Source: Archangium sp.
GTDB taxonomy: Bacteria > Myxococcota > Myxococcia > Myxococcales > Myxococcaceae
Length of the DNA: 64,000 bases
Assembly: GCA_030695565.1 (NCBI GenBank)
Contig: JAUYRZ010000060.1
Span: 62,001-126,000 of the forward strand
Direction: 5' to 3'
The notes under the pieces are model-generated. The model was given only the letters and a program-made list of their open reading frames with translations. It ran no database searches and was not told the DNA's origin. The first letter of the stretch is position 1, and each line of letters starts with the position of its first letter. This document shows, one piece after another, positions 42,931 through 51,499 of this stretch. A program made the translations under genes and the position numbers.

Positions 42931-44007
42931 ATGCGACTCAAGATTTCGCCGACCCAGTCGATGCCGGCCGCCCTCGCGCTCGCGCGCCTCCTCAAAATCA
43001 CCCCAAGAGAAGCGCTGAAGCTTCTCGCCGAACCCAGAATTCTCCCTGCCGAGCTCGATGACGCAGCCGCGCAAACCCTGAGTCAGCACGGGATCAGCGC
43101 CACGCCGGTCACCGTCCCCCCGACGACGAGCCGCTGCGCAACACACCCGAGCCTCACCGGCGAAGCTCCCTGCGAAGACTGCCGCACGCTGGTCTGCCCA
43201 CTCTGTCTTCCGCATTGCCGCACCTGCAGTGCACGCAGATCGACCGCAACACGCTGGAAACGAGTGCGAGTCGCCGTGCTGCTGACTGTCTTGCTGAGCC
43301 TCGGCACCTGGGGAGCGCTGCGCCAGCGCAAGCTCGCCCAACGCAACGCCTGGCTCAAACCGATCCGGGTCTCGGTGGTGCTGGCGAGCGCCGAGCCGAT
43401 CGACACGACGGTCACCACCGCCTGGAGCGACGGGCTCGCCTCACTCAACGAGTGGTTCACCGCCGAAGCAGAACGACTCGGTCTTCAGCTCCCGAACCCG
43501 ATCCACTTCGAGCTCGCCCCCACGACGGTGCTCGCCGAAGTGCCATCGCCGCCCGCTGAAGGCTCCGGTGAGTGGCTGCGCGACTCGCAAGAAGCGATCA
43601 GCCTCCGCTCGACGTTGAAGACGATCGCCGAGCGAGGACAAGCGGTGGGTGTCTTCGACCTGCAGCTCCTCATCGCGCTGCGGTCCGCCAACGGAGGCGC
43701 GCATCAAGTCGAAGGCCTCGGAGAAGCCGGCGGCACCATCGGCCTGGTCGAAGGCACCATCGGCGACACCGCGCTCACGCTGGAGCTGGTCGCAGCTGCG
43801 CACGAAGTCCTGCACTGCCTCGGCGCGAAAGATGGCTACGACGCGCAGGGCCACGCGCTTCCCCGGGGAATCATCGAACCCGGCTTCGCCGAGGTGATGG
43901 TGGGCGAAGTACCCCTGGGCCCGAACCAGGGACGCATTCCCAAATCACTGAGCGAAGTGCGGGTGGGTGAAGAGACCGCGCGAGAAATCGGCTGGAGCCC
44001 GCCATGA
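42931..44007 (+). CDS. Membrane metalloprotease of metzincin type with N-terminal Cys-rich zinc module
   Basis: A 358-aa protein. Residues 1-60 are an alpha/beta piece (LLKITPREALKLLAE) that looks like ribosomal-L7/L12-type domains. Residues 67-100 hold a B-box-like Cys/His module (CATHPSLTG..PCEDC..CPLCLPHCRTC). A membrane helix follows (about 112-127, VAVLLTVLLSLGTWGAL). The C-terminal catalytic-like region has HEVLHCLGAKD (His291, Glu292, His295, Asp301), the HExxHxxGxxD pattern of metzincins such as snapalysin. The zinc module probably faces the cytoplasm. Its stop overlaps the next gene (ATGA). Confidence 0.75.
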   Translation: MRLKISPTQSMPAALALARLLKITPREALKLLAEPRILPAELDDAAAQTLSQHGISATPVTVPPTTSRCATHPSLTGEAPCEDCRTLVCPLCLPHCRTCSARRSTATRWKRVRVAVLLTVLLSLGTWGALRQRKLAQRNAWLKPIRVSVVLASAEPIDTTVTTAWSDGLASLNEWFTAEAERLGLQLPNPIHFELAPTTVLAEVPSPPAEGSGEWLRDSQEAISLRSTLKTIAERGQAVGVFDLQLLIALRSANGGAHQVEGLGEAGGTIGLVEGTIGDTALTLELVAAAHEVLHCLGAKDGYDAQGHALPRGIIEPGFAEVMVGEVPLGPNQGRIPKSLSEVRVGEETAREIGWSPP

Positions 44008-44501
44008 AGACGAGCACGATCCTCGCCACGTTGCTGTTCCTTTCTTGCGGCAGCTCCTACGGCGGGCCGCGCTGCCGGGGCATCACGCTGAACACCGACC
44101 CCGCGACGCTTCCGCTGGGACCGAGGTCACCCGCGAGCGCCGGCTCGCTCAACCCGGCTTCGCCGTACCTCACGTACGTGCCCGAGCTGCCGTGTTGCCT
44201 GAACAATCCCGAGTACCGGGACGAGACGAGCTGCAGCGCGGTGGACTGCGACGCGCTCATTGAGCGGCTCACGTTCGCGCGGGTCGAAGGGCCCTTCGCC
44301 AACGAGCCCTGCGGCCGGCCCGAGTCACCGGGTGGCTCGACGTGCACGGTCCACCTGGATGAAGATCGAAGATCGTCGCGGTCAACGTCTTCTGCGCGGA
44401 CTGATGGACTGATCGATGAATGTCACCGCGCTCAATGCCTTCAGTCTCAGGTTTCATGCGTACCTGAGTCAGCACCATCCACGGCTCGCCGCGCTCTGTG
44501 A
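44004..44501 (+). CDS. Lipoprotein of unknown function with a probable 3' frameshift
   Basis: The literal frame gives 165 aa with lipobox LFLSCGS and several cysteines (for example PELPCCLNNPEY, CSAVDCDALIERL). Up to about 44360 codon use is normal, but the last 40 residues use rare-looking codons and overlap the next gene by 86 bp. One base out of frame, the sequence reads KIVAVNVFCAD followed by a stop at 44402-44404, with every codon ending in G or C. A one-base deletion near 44361-44372, where GAAGATC is repeated, would explain this. If corrected, the gene ends 11 bp before the next ATG. Function unknown. Confidence 0.65.
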   Translation: MKTSTILATLLFLSCGSSYGGPRCRGITLNTDPATLPLGPRSPASAGSLNPASPYLTYVPELPCCLNNPEYRDETSCSAVDCDALIERLTFARVEGPFANEPCGRPESPGGSTCTVHLDEDRRSSRSTSSARTDGLIDECHRAQCLQSQVSCVPESAPSTARRAL

Positions 44502-44838
44502 GGTCGATGACTCACACTCGTGGGAGCCCGGCGCGCTGCGGTTGGTGCTGGCAGACAACCTGACCATGTCCACACACCGAGACGAGCTCACCGTCTTCTT
44601 CGGGCCGACGCACGTTCATCTCGAAGACTTCGGTGCTGCGGTCGAACTCCTCGAGCGGATCGAGAACGAAGACGTGCTCGCAGTCGAGTGGCTCGATGGT
44701 TCGTCGTCGCTTTGCTCCGCGCTGAGTGACCGCGCCGATCCGCTCGTGGCGCCCGATTTGATCAACGGCACGCCCACCAGGATCAGCCTCACTTCATCCC
44801 GGGGCACCTATGACGCTGACCACGTTTGGCGGTATTGA
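44416..44838 (+). CDS. Small soluble protein of unknown function
   Basis: A 140-aa protein with no signal peptide, starting at ATG 44416. Mixed alpha/beta, with the segment DELTVFFGPTHVHLEDFG in the middle and acidic helices around it. The shape and the 'ELTVFFG..H.H' pattern remind me of small immunity-like proteins, but I cannot name a family. It sits between two small lipoprotein genes. Confidence 0.55.
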   Translation: MNVTALNAFSLRFHAYLSQHHPRLAALCEVDDSHSWEPGALRLVLADNLTMSTHRDELTVFFGPTHVHLEDFGAAVELLERIENEDVLAVEWLDGSSSLCSALSDRADPLVAPDLINGTPTRISLTSSRGTYDADHVWRY

Positions 44839-44844
44839 GGGCCC

Positions 44845-45213
44845 ATGCGAACCGCTGCCCTGATCGGTTCACTCGCTTTCGTCTCCTGCAGCGGAGAGAT
44901 GACAGCAGAGCTGAAGACGACCCTCGTCGACCTTGGCGGCGAGGTGAGCCTTGAACTGATCAATGACAGCCTCGAAGAGGCCCGGTGGTGGCCATGCGAC
45001 CAGGCATGGTTCATCGAACTCGAAGACGGCTCTCGCGAGCGCGATCCCACGCGCCCGTACTGCAACCTGGAAAGGAGCCTGCACTTCGGCGCGAACGACA
45101 TCCGCCTCACCGCCCCGGATCGATCGGGACAATTCTTCGTCGTCCTGACAGTGACGCAGGGCCGCACGAGCGTCGAAGTGCCTGTGGGTCCCATCGACGT
45201 CGGGGCACGCTGA
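44845..45213 (+). CDS. Small lipoprotein of unknown function
   Basis: A 122-aa protein with lipobox SLAFVSCS, starting 6 bp after the previous stop. The rest is beta-rich (LGGEVSLELINDS, GQFFVVLTVTQG) with two further cysteines, like a small Ig-type domain. Function unknown; probably the last gene of the run from 42931. Confidence 0.6.
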   Translation: MRTAALIGSLAFVSCSGEMTAELKTTLVDLGGEVSLELINDSLEEARWWPCDQAWFIELEDGSRERDPTRPYCNLERSLHFGANDIRLTAPDRSGQFFVVLTVTQGRTSVEVPVGPIDVGAR

Positions 45214-45274
45214 ACCCCGCTCACTCGAGCCCGACGGCACCAAGCCGATCTTCAAGTTGTGTATTCATTTTCTC

Positions 45275-45480
45275 TCAGTCCAGGTCGCGTTGACCCAAGG
45301 CCTTCGCTACCTCGAGGAACTCGTCACTGAGCGCCGTACCGGCCACCGCGCGTGAAAGCGTCAACGCGCCCACCATCAACGCCAACGTCCCCACGGCCCG
45401 TTGCCGATTCGCGGCGCCTTTGCCCCCGAGCACCCGCTCGAGGCCCAGCAACCACGCGCCTTCGAACGGGGACGGTGAGT
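45275..45480 (-). pseudogene. Remnant of a TetR-family regulator (C-terminal part only)
   Basis: On the minus strand a frame without a usable start codon reads GLERVLGGKGAANRQRAVG, then TLALMVGALTLSRAVAGTA and LSDEFLEVAKAL, ending at the stop at 45275-45277. This is the characteristic C-terminal helix pair of TetR regulators. No helix-turn-helix segment lies upstream in any frame. The 5' boundary is around 45480, where similarity stops and Cys-rich sequence on the other strand begins. A truncated, probably dead gene. Confidence 0.6.
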
Positions 45481-45511
45481 GCTTGGTGGCGACCGGGCCG
45501 CAGTGACCTGA

Positions 45512-45819
45512 ACGGTCGAAGATTGCCAGGGCTCGGTCGGTTCGCGCTCGAGCGTCACGTGCGATGACCGCACCCGCTGCGGCTTCACTGCGGGAGAAAC
45601 GAGCAGCGTGACCTGCCGAGGCGCCGCCGTGTGCGTGTGAGTCTGGCGGCGGAGAGCAGCTTCACCTGCGAAGATTTCTCCACCTGCGCGGCCGGGTGCG
45701 CCGGAAGTTGCGCGGTCACCTGCCGGGGCGACGCGTCGTGCTCCTGCTGCGTGCTCACCTGCCCCTCGGGCGCGCCGGTCAGTCGCAACGACGGCCGGGT
45801 GGCCTGCGGCACCTGCTGA
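45512..45819 (+). pseudogene. Remnant of a Cys-rich secreted protein gene, frameshifted
   Basis: From 45512 a plus-strand frame reads SSVTCDDRTRCGFTAGETS, then SSVTCRGAAVCV and a stop at 45638. One base later the pattern continues as SLAAESSFTCEDFSTC, then CAVTCRGDASCSC and a final stop at 45819. The two halves share the same Cys spacing, so they are one gene broken by a one-base shift. There is no start codon or signal peptide, and an in-frame stop at 45509 lies just upstream. It abuts the TetR remnant on the opposite strand. Confidence 0.6.
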
Positions 45820-45850
45820 GCATGGTCCACGCCTTGCTTCATTTGCGCGC

Positions 45851-46309
45851 ATGAAAGACGCCGGCGAAGACGAGGTCCGCAAGGAGTTCGAGACGTGGTT
45901 CCGCGCCGCCACTTTCCGGGATCTCGACGGCCTCATGACGAAGATCGCCGATGACGCGGTGTCGTACGAGCACGAGACACCGCTCCAGCATCACGGCGCG
46001 TCGGCCATTCGCGAGGTCTGCCGCAAAGGTTTCGCCCTCGCGCGTGGTCAGTTCAAATGGAACGTGCCTGACCTGCGCATCATCGTGCGCGGCGACATCG
46101 CGGTGACCTGGGGCCTCAATCGCATGCAGTTCCAGGCGCCCGGTGAAGAGAGCGTCGTCACCTGGTCACGCGGCACCCGCGTGTTCCAGAAAATCGCCGG
46201 CACGTGGAAGCTGATTCACCAGCACGTCTCGTTTCCGTACGATCCCGAGACCGGCCAGGCGAGCGCGTCGCTTTCTCCTGAAACGTCAGCCGTTGCGAAT
46301 CGCGGGTGA
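45851..46309 (+). CDS. SnoaL-like (NTF2-fold) protein
   Basis: A 152-aa soluble protein with the NTF2/SnoaL layout: an N-terminal helix pair (EVRKEFETWFRAATFRDLD), the 'SYEHETPLQHHGASAIREVC' segment and a beta-sheet half (DIAVTWGLNRMQF, SRGTRVFQKIAGTWKLIHQH). Family members range from ketosteroid-isomerase-like enzymes to small ligand binders; no catalytic set can be named here. Its 3' end overlaps the convergent sensor kinase gene by 24 bp. Confidence 0.8.
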   Translation: MKDAGEDEVRKEFETWFRAATFRDLDGLMTKIADDAVSYEHETPLQHHGASAIREVCRKGFALARGQFKWNVPDLRIIVRGDIAVTWGLNRMQFQAPGEESVVTWSRGTRVFQKIAGTWKLIHQHVSFPYDPETGQASASLSPETSAVANRG

Positions 46310-48121
46310 AGGTCGCGGGGGCGTGAGGCTGCCCGAGCGCGTCTCAGTGGTCGGGGGAAAACGCACCGTGAAGGTGGTGCCCTCACCTTCATCGTTTCGC
46401 CGCGCGGTGATCTCCCCCATGTGCGCGTCGACGATGCGTTTGACCACCGCCAGGCCCAGGCCCGTACCGGTGGCCTTGGTGGTGAAGAAGGGCTGAAACA
46501 TCTTCTCCGCCGCACGCTGGGTGAGGCCGACCCCTTCGTCTTGCACGCGCACGGTGAGCCAGGGCACGCCGTTGACCTGCTCCACCGTGGCGCGCACCGT
46601 CACCGTTCCACCCCGCGGCATGGCCTGCGCTGCGTTGACGATCAGGTTCACCAGCGCCTGCTTGAGCAGGTGCGCGTCGAGCGGAAATGCGGGCAGCTCG
46701 CGGGGGAACTCGGTCAACACGCGCACGTTGGAGTGCAGCGTCGACTGGGCCGCCGTATCGACCGCGCTGGCGATGATCGGCTCGACCGCCATCGGCTTCT
46801 TCACCAGCTCGTAGGGACGCACGAAGTCGAGCAGGTCACCCACGATGCGGTTCAACCGATCGGCTTCTTCGCCGACCATGTTGAGCAACATCTCGGAGTC
46901 ACCGGTCGGCCGGAGCAGGCGCTTCAAGGTGGTCAACGAGTTGAAGATGACGCCCAGGGGATTTCGCACCTCGTGCGCCATCACCGCCGCCAGCTCGCCC
47001 AGCGCCGCCAGCCGTTCGTGGCGCACCAGCTCCTGCTGCGTGCGGGCCAGCTCGTCGTACGAGGTCTTCAGATCGCCGTAGAGCCGGTTCGCTTCGTCGT
47101 AGAGCCGCGCGCGCTCCAGCTGCGAGGCCATCTGCACGCCGAGAATCTCCGCCGAGTGGATGTCGTGCTGCGAGTACGGCACGTCGCGGTTGCGGGCCAG
47201 GGAGAGCAGGCCCACCGGCTTGCCTTCGATGGCCAGCGGCACGATCGCCATGTGCACCAGGCCTTCGGCCACCAGCATCTCGGAGCCGTGGGGAAGATCC
47301 TTCGCGGCCATCGCCAGGGGCGCGCGCGCCAGCTCGTTGTCGGGAGCGATGCGGAAGCGGCGGTAGACCTCCACCAGCGGCCCGTCGTAGCGCCAGGGCT
47401 CGCCGACCAGCAGGTACTCACCCGACTCCAGGTCGTAGCGGTGCAACATGCCGCAGTCGCTCTCGGTGGTCCGGCAGACCGTCTCCAGCGCCCGGCGGCA
47501 CAACACGCTCGAGTCGGCGCGGGGGCCCGACACCGCCAGCTCGTGCACCAGCTCCATCTCGGCCGTGCGGCGCTCGAGCTGCTCGAACCCCTCCGACACC
47601 TCGATGGCCGAACCCAGCTGCAGCGCGAACAAACGAATGCTCGCCAGATCGGCGGCGCCCACATCATCGTGCATCAACACCAGCGCGCCCCACTGCGAGC
47701 GGCGCACGTGCAGCGGAGCGATCACCCCCACGTCGGGGGCCTGGAGCAACGCCGCTTCGGGTGCGGGCCGGCCCTGCGCCTGGCCGTAGGCGCGAATCTT
47801 CTCGCGGAAGCCCGGCACCAGCGCGGGCATCGCCTGGGCCGTCACCTGGCGGAACGCGCCGCCCGTCGAGAGCGGCTGCCGATCGCCGGGCACCAGCGCC
47901 GCCTTGAGCGTCTTGTGGTGGGCTTTCGCAGTCAGATACCGAATGGAAAAGCCCGCGTCGTCGAGGGCGATGATCGCCACTTCGAAGCCGAATTTCTCCA
48001 GCCCCTGGCCCGCCGCCGGGAGCAGTTCGATCATGAAACGGGTGCGCTGAACCTCGAGCGCGGTCTCCGTCAAGGCTCGGAGCAGGCCGTCGCCGTGTAA
48101 AAGCGCTTTCGAAGTGGACAT
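46286..48121 (-). CDS. GAF-domain sensor histidine kinase (orphan)
   Basis: A 611-aa cytoplasmic protein from ATG 48121 (MSTSKALLHG; another ATG at 48148). Two GAF-like sensor domains (about 30-190 and 205-340) precede a coiled stretch and the histidine-kinase core: H-box AHEVRNPLGVIFNSL with the phospho-accepting His, N-box NLIVNAAQAM, G1 DEGVGL, F-box FQPFFTTK and G2 GTGLGLAVV. No transmembrane segment or receiver domain and no response regulator next door, so the partner must be elsewhere. Senses an intracellular small molecule by inference. Confidence 0.9.
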   Translation of the reverse strand: MSTSKALLHGDGLLRALTETALEVQRTRFMIELLPAAGQGLEKFGFEVAIIALDDAGFSIRYLTAKAHHKTLKAALVPGDRQPLSTGGAFRQVTAQAMPALVPGFREKIRAYGQAQGRPAPEAALLQAPDVGVIAPLHVRRSQWGALVLMHDDVGAADLASIRLFALQLGSAIEVSEGFEQLERRTAEMELVHELAVSGPRADSSVLCRRALETVCRTTESDCGMLHRYDLESGEYLLVGEPWRYDGPLVEVYRRFRIAPDNELARAPLAMAAKDLPHGSEMLVAEGLVHMAIVPLAIEGKPVGLLSLARNRDVPYSQHDIHSAEILGVQMASQLERARLYDEANRLYGDLKTSYDELARTQQELVRHERLAALGELAAVMAHEVRNPLGVIFNSLTTLKRLLRPTGDSEMLLNMVGEEADRLNRIVGDLLDFVRPYELVKKPMAVEPIIASAVDTAAQSTLHSNVRVLTEFPRELPAFPLDAHLLKQALVNLIVNAAQAMPRGGTVTVRATVEQVNGVPWLTVRVQDEGVGLTQRAAEKMFQPFFTTKATGTGLGLAVVKRIVDAHMGEITARRNDEGEGTTFTVRFPPTTETRSGSLTPPRPSPAIRNG

Positions 48122-48223
48122 CGACGCTCCCGAATTGGTCCCTGTCACTCTCAGGACTCAAGAAAACTACTCTAAAAACAGGGATTTACGAAACCTTCAG
48201 GTGTGAACGGGGGATAACACCGC
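48122..48223. promoter_or_regulatory. Divergent region between sensor kinase and VWA gene
   Basis: 102 bp, locally AT-rich (CTACTCTAAAAACAGGGATT near 48166-48185). A plausible -10 for the plus-strand VWA gene is within this stretch and ACGGGGGAT precedes its ATG at 48224. I cannot assign the boxes firmly. Confidence 0.4.
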
Positions 48224-50368
48224 ATGCGCAGCCTGATCGCCATCGTCGCCCTCGCCGCTTCTTCCGCTCTGGCTGCTCCCTGCGTCGAGCTGCCTGTCCT
48301 CTTCATCGTGCAGGACAAGTCGGGCTCGATGAACTTCGCCCCTGATGGCACCACGGCCTCCACCACCAATCCCTCCAAGTGGAGCATTGCCCGCCAGGTG
48401 GTGCCGGCGCTCGCCAGCAACTTCAATAACCGCTTCCGCTTCGGCGCAGCGATGTACCCCCAGAGCACGACCACCTTCAACTGCACCACGGGCACGGTGG
48501 TCACGCCCATCGCCGACACCACCACGGGCATCACCAGCGCGTACAACACCGCGGTCCCCGGTGGCGGTACGCCGACGGCGGCCTCGCTCCTCGCCGTGCG
48601 GTCCCACCTGCTGGGCCAGGGCCTCACCACGCCGGCGTACGTGCTGTTGATCACCGACGGTCTGCCCAACTGCAACACCAGCCTCGACCCGAACGCCTGC
48701 TCGCCCACCACGCCTGGCTGCGGCCCCACGCCCGCGACCAGCACCTGCGCGCTGGGCTCGAAAGACTGCCTCGACAACAACGCCACCGTCTCGGCGGCGC
48801 AGCAGCTCTTCGCCGCGAACATCAAGGTGTTCGTGGTCGGCTTCGACAACGCCCTGACGGCCGGCAACAACAAGGCCGTGCTCGACGCGATCGCTTCGGC
48901 GGGCGGCACGGGCTCGGCGTACGTGGCCAACAGCCAGGCGCAGCTCACCTCGACGCTCAACACCATCGCGGCCAGCACGGCCACCTGCTGCAAAGACGTG
49001 TGCACGGCGGGCGCGGCGGTGTGCAGCGGCACGGGCGCCCGTTCGGTCTGCCAGATGGACACGGCGATCGGCTGCACCACCTGGACGACGCAGCAGTGCA
49101 ACACCGGCAGCACCTGCAGCAACGGCAGCTGCCAGGCCTGCACCAACACCTGCACGGCGGGCGCGGTGCGGTGCGCCAACGGTGATGCGCAGCAGTGCGT
49201 GGCCAACGCCCAGGGCTGCACCTCGTGGCAGACCGCTGAAGTCTGCGGCTACGGCGAGGTGTGCGCCGGCGGCAGCTGCAACTCCTGCCAGGGCTGTGCG
49301 ATGGGCGCTTCGCGCTGCACCGCGACCGGCGTCGAGACTTGCGAGTGGAGCGTGCTCTCCGGGTGTACGCAGTGGAGCGCGCGGGCCTGCGCCTCGGGCA
49401 GCACCTGCCAGGCGGGCAGCTGCACCAGCTGCAACACCACCTGCACCGCGGGCGCTCAGCGCTGCGCCGGCAACACCGTGCAGAGCTGCGTGGCGAACGC
49501 GGCGGGCTGCACCTCGTGGCAGAACGGCCAGACCTGCACCAACTTCTGCAGCGGCGGCGCGTGCGGCACCTGCGGCACCACCTGCACGGCGGGCCAGACC
49601 CGCTGCCAGGGCGCCTCGGGCGTGGAGACCTGCATCGTCGACGCGAACAACTGCCCCGCGTGGGGACCCACTCAGCAGTGCGCGCCCAACAACTTCTGCG
49701 AGAGCGGCGTGTGCAACATGTGCGCGACCAGCTGCACGCAGGGCAGCAAGCGCTGCGGTGCGAACGGCGCGACCGAAGAGTGCCGGCTCGACCCGATGGG
49801 CTGCACGGCGTTCGTGGCGACCGGTCAGTGCGACGTGGGCGCGGGTGAACGCTGCGACACGGGCGTGTGCATTCCCCCCTGTCAGAACGCGTGCACGCCG
49901 GGCGCAGGCCAGTGCCGCAACGGCCGCCCGGAGTCCTGCCAGCAAGGCCCCACGGGCTGCTTCATCTGGCGCGACGAGCCGGTGTGCGGAATGGATCAGC
50001 AGTGCGTGTCGGGCACGTGCCGCACGGTCTGTGCGAGCGACGAGTTCGAGACCTGCCCCCAGGGTGAAGTCTGCACGGGCCTGACGGAGGGCCGCTTCTG
50101 CCTGCCGGTCGATCCCGATGGCGGCACCGGTGGCGGCCTGGGTGGCGGCGCCGGTGGTGGTTCAGGCGGCGGCACGGGTGGCCTCGATGCGGGAAGCGGC
50201 ACGGGTGGTGGCAGCAACTCGAACGGCAGCGGTGAAGAGACCACGCCCGGTGGCCCCAGCCGCATCGGCGCCGTCGCGATGGGCTGCAACTGCAACTCGG
50301 TCGACGCAGGGTTGTTGCCGCTGCTCGCCCTGGGTTTGACGCTGCTGCGCCGCCGCAGCCGCAAGTAA
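48224..50368 (+). CDS. VWA-domain surface protein with Cys-rich repeats and MYXO-CTERM-like sorting tail
   Basis: A 714-aa protein with a signal peptide (LIAIVALAASSALAAP). Residues 22-255 are a von Willebrand A domain with MIDAS motif DKSGSMNF and later TDG. Residues 255-600 are Cys-rich repeats of about 40 residues with a 'C..TCTAGA.RC.G...Q.C' core and Trp in each. A Gly-rich linker then leads to the C-terminal tail: a Cys pair GCNCNS, a hydrophobic helix (GLLPLLALGLTLL) and RRRSRK. This matches MYXO-CTERM sorting signals, where the Cys motif directs processing and cell-surface anchoring, as in Myxococcus TraA. Role may be adhesion or cell-cell contact. Confidence 0.85.
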   Translation: MRSLIAIVALAASSALAAPCVELPVLFIVQDKSGSMNFAPDGTTASTTNPSKWSIARQVVPALASNFNNRFRFGAAMYPQSTTTFNCTTGTVVTPIADTTTGITSAYNTAVPGGGTPTAASLLAVRSHLLGQGLTTPAYVLLITDGLPNCNTSLDPNACSPTTPGCGPTPATSTCALGSKDCLDNNATVSAAQQLFAANIKVFVVGFDNALTAGNNKAVLDAIASAGGTGSAYVANSQAQLTSTLNTIAASTATCCKDVCTAGAAVCSGTGARSVCQMDTAIGCTTWTTQQCNTGSTCSNGSCQACTNTCTAGAVRCANGDAQQCVANAQGCTSWQTAEVCGYGEVCAGGSCNSCQGCAMGASRCTATGVETCEWSVLSGCTQWSARACASGSTCQAGSCTSCNTTCTAGAQRCAGNTVQSCVANAAGCTSWQNGQTCTNFCSGGACGTCGTTCTAGQTRCQGASGVETCIVDANNCPAWGPTQQCAPNNFCESGVCNMCATSCTQGSKRCGANGATEECRLDPMGCTAFVATGQCDVGAGERCDTGVCIPPCQNACTPGAGQCRNGRPESCQQGPTGCFIWRDEPVCGMDQQCVSGTCRTVCASDEFETCPQGEVCTGLTEGRFCLPVDPDGGTGGGLGGGAGGGSGGGTGGLDAGSGTGGGSNSNGSGEETTPGGPSRIGAVAMGCNCNSVDAGLLPLLALGLTLLRRRSRK

Positions 50369-50378
50369 GCTGCGGGGC

Positions 50379-50777
50379 ATGGCCAAGCCCGGATTCGAGT
50401 CCGTCGCGCAGTACATCGCAGCGTTGCCCGGGCCGACGCAAACTGCGCTCAAGCAGGTGCGCGCCGTCATTCGCAAGGCGATGCCCCAAGGCGCGGAAGA
50501 AGTGATCAGCTACCAGATCCCCGCGTTCCGCCTTCCGGGCGGCGTGGTGATCTTCTTCGCCGGGTGGAAGGAGCACGTGTCGATCTACCCGGCGACGGGG
50601 CTGGTCGATGAGGTGCTCGGCGACAAGCTCGCTCCGTATCGCCAGAGCAAGGGCACGCTGCGTTTCCCGTTGTCTGAACCGCTTCCGCTCAAGTTGATCG
50701 AGCGCGTGGCGAAGCTCAAGGCGAAGGAGCACCACGCGCGCGTGAAGGCGAAGACCCAGTCCAGGAAGAAGTCATAG
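50379..50777 (+). CDS. DUF1801 family protein
   Basis: A 132-aa soluble protein with the DUF1801 pattern: FESVAQYIAALPGPTQTAL, then AEEVISYQIPAFRLPGGVVI, WKEHVSIYP and the Lys-rich tail (KAKEHHARVKAKTQSRKKS). Members fold like frataxin-type iron chaperones (for example YdhG), but the role here is not established. The gap after it, 50778-50989, shows no gene. Confidence 0.85.
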   Translation: MAKPGFESVAQYIAALPGPTQTALKQVRAVIRKAMPQGAEEVISYQIPAFRLPGGVVIFFAGWKEHVSIYPATGLVDEVLGDKLAPYRQSKGTLRFPLSEPLPLKLIERVAKLKAKEHHARVKAKTQSRKKS

Positions 50778-50989
50778 AGAAGGCGGCGGTTCCAGGTGCG
50801 CGCTCGACTCGAACGGGCCTCTCCTCGAGCCTGGCTTCGACGCAAGTCACAGGCGTACGCTGGTCGCGAGCGTCGCCTGGATGCATCGAGTGGCGACCCT
50901 CAACGTCTTCGCCCGAAGCCCAGAGGCCTGTGCGCGACGAGCAAGCGCCTGACCCGCAACGCCCCACGCGCCCTCAGGGCTTTGGCCGT
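50778..50989. other. Gap without recognised gene
   Basis: 212 bp between convergent stops of the DUF1801 and DUF2243 genes. I see no gene, clear hairpin with T-run or conserved motif. Confidence 0.4.
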
Positions 50990-51499
50990 TCAGTGCACCC
51001 GCTGCGGAGCGCGCGGAAGCGCCCGCGGTGCCGTGTCAGCCCGCCCGCGCCAGATGAGGGCCCAGCCACCGATCACCAACACCGCGCCGAAGATCAGAAA
51101 CCCCACGTCCCACCCGAACTCGTTCACGCCCGGGTGCACGTGATGCAGTCGCAGCAGGTGGTGATCGATCACCCCCTCGACGAGGTTGAACGAGCCGAAC
51201 CCCAGCGCCAACGAGCCCCCGAAGGTGCGCGTCGACCACGGCACGTTGCTGCGCTGCCCCGCGCGCCAGAGCAGGGCGATGCCCATCGCGGTGATCACCC
51301 AGGTGAAGGCGTGAAACAGCCCGTCAAACACCATGTTGTATTTGATGGCCACCACGTCGACCGGCGCGACCACGCTCGAGAGCATGTGGTGCCACTGCAG
51401 AATCTGGTGGAGCACGATGCCGTCGAGAAACCCGCCCATCCCGATACCGAGGAGCGCTCCCGGCGCGATCAACCCGCCGCGATGGAGACGTTCACTCAT
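50990..51499 (-). CDS. DUF2243 family membrane protein
   Basis: A 169-aa inner-membrane protein with about four helices and the His-rich pattern of DUF2243: GIGMGGFLDGIVLHQILQWH, then WVITAMGIALLW, and EGVIDHHLLRLHHVHPG. Family role unknown, although the conserved His pairs could bind metal or heme. Start ATG 51499 lies inside the end of the small gene at 51492-51728 (8-bp overlap), so the two are coupled. Confidence 0.85.
   Translation of the reverse strand: MSERLHRGGLIAPGALLGIGMGGFLDGIVLHQILQWHHMLSSVVAPVDVVAIKYNMVFDGLFHAFTWVITAMGIALLWRAGQRSNVPWSTRTFGGSLALGFGSFNLVEGVIDHHLLRLHHVHPGVNEFGWDVGFLIFGAVLVIGGWALIWRGRADTAPRALPRAPQRVH

Larger units (their letters stand above)
45214..45850. other. 637-bp region of gene debris without an intact gene
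   Basis: This stretch between the small lipoprotein (45213) and the SnoaL-like gene (45851) has no intact gene. It holds the 3' part of a TetR gene (minus) next to the 3' part of a Cys-rich protein gene (plus). The pattern suggests that a deletion removed the 5' ends of both genes and joined what was left. No insertion sequence is visible at the junction. Confidence 0.6.
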
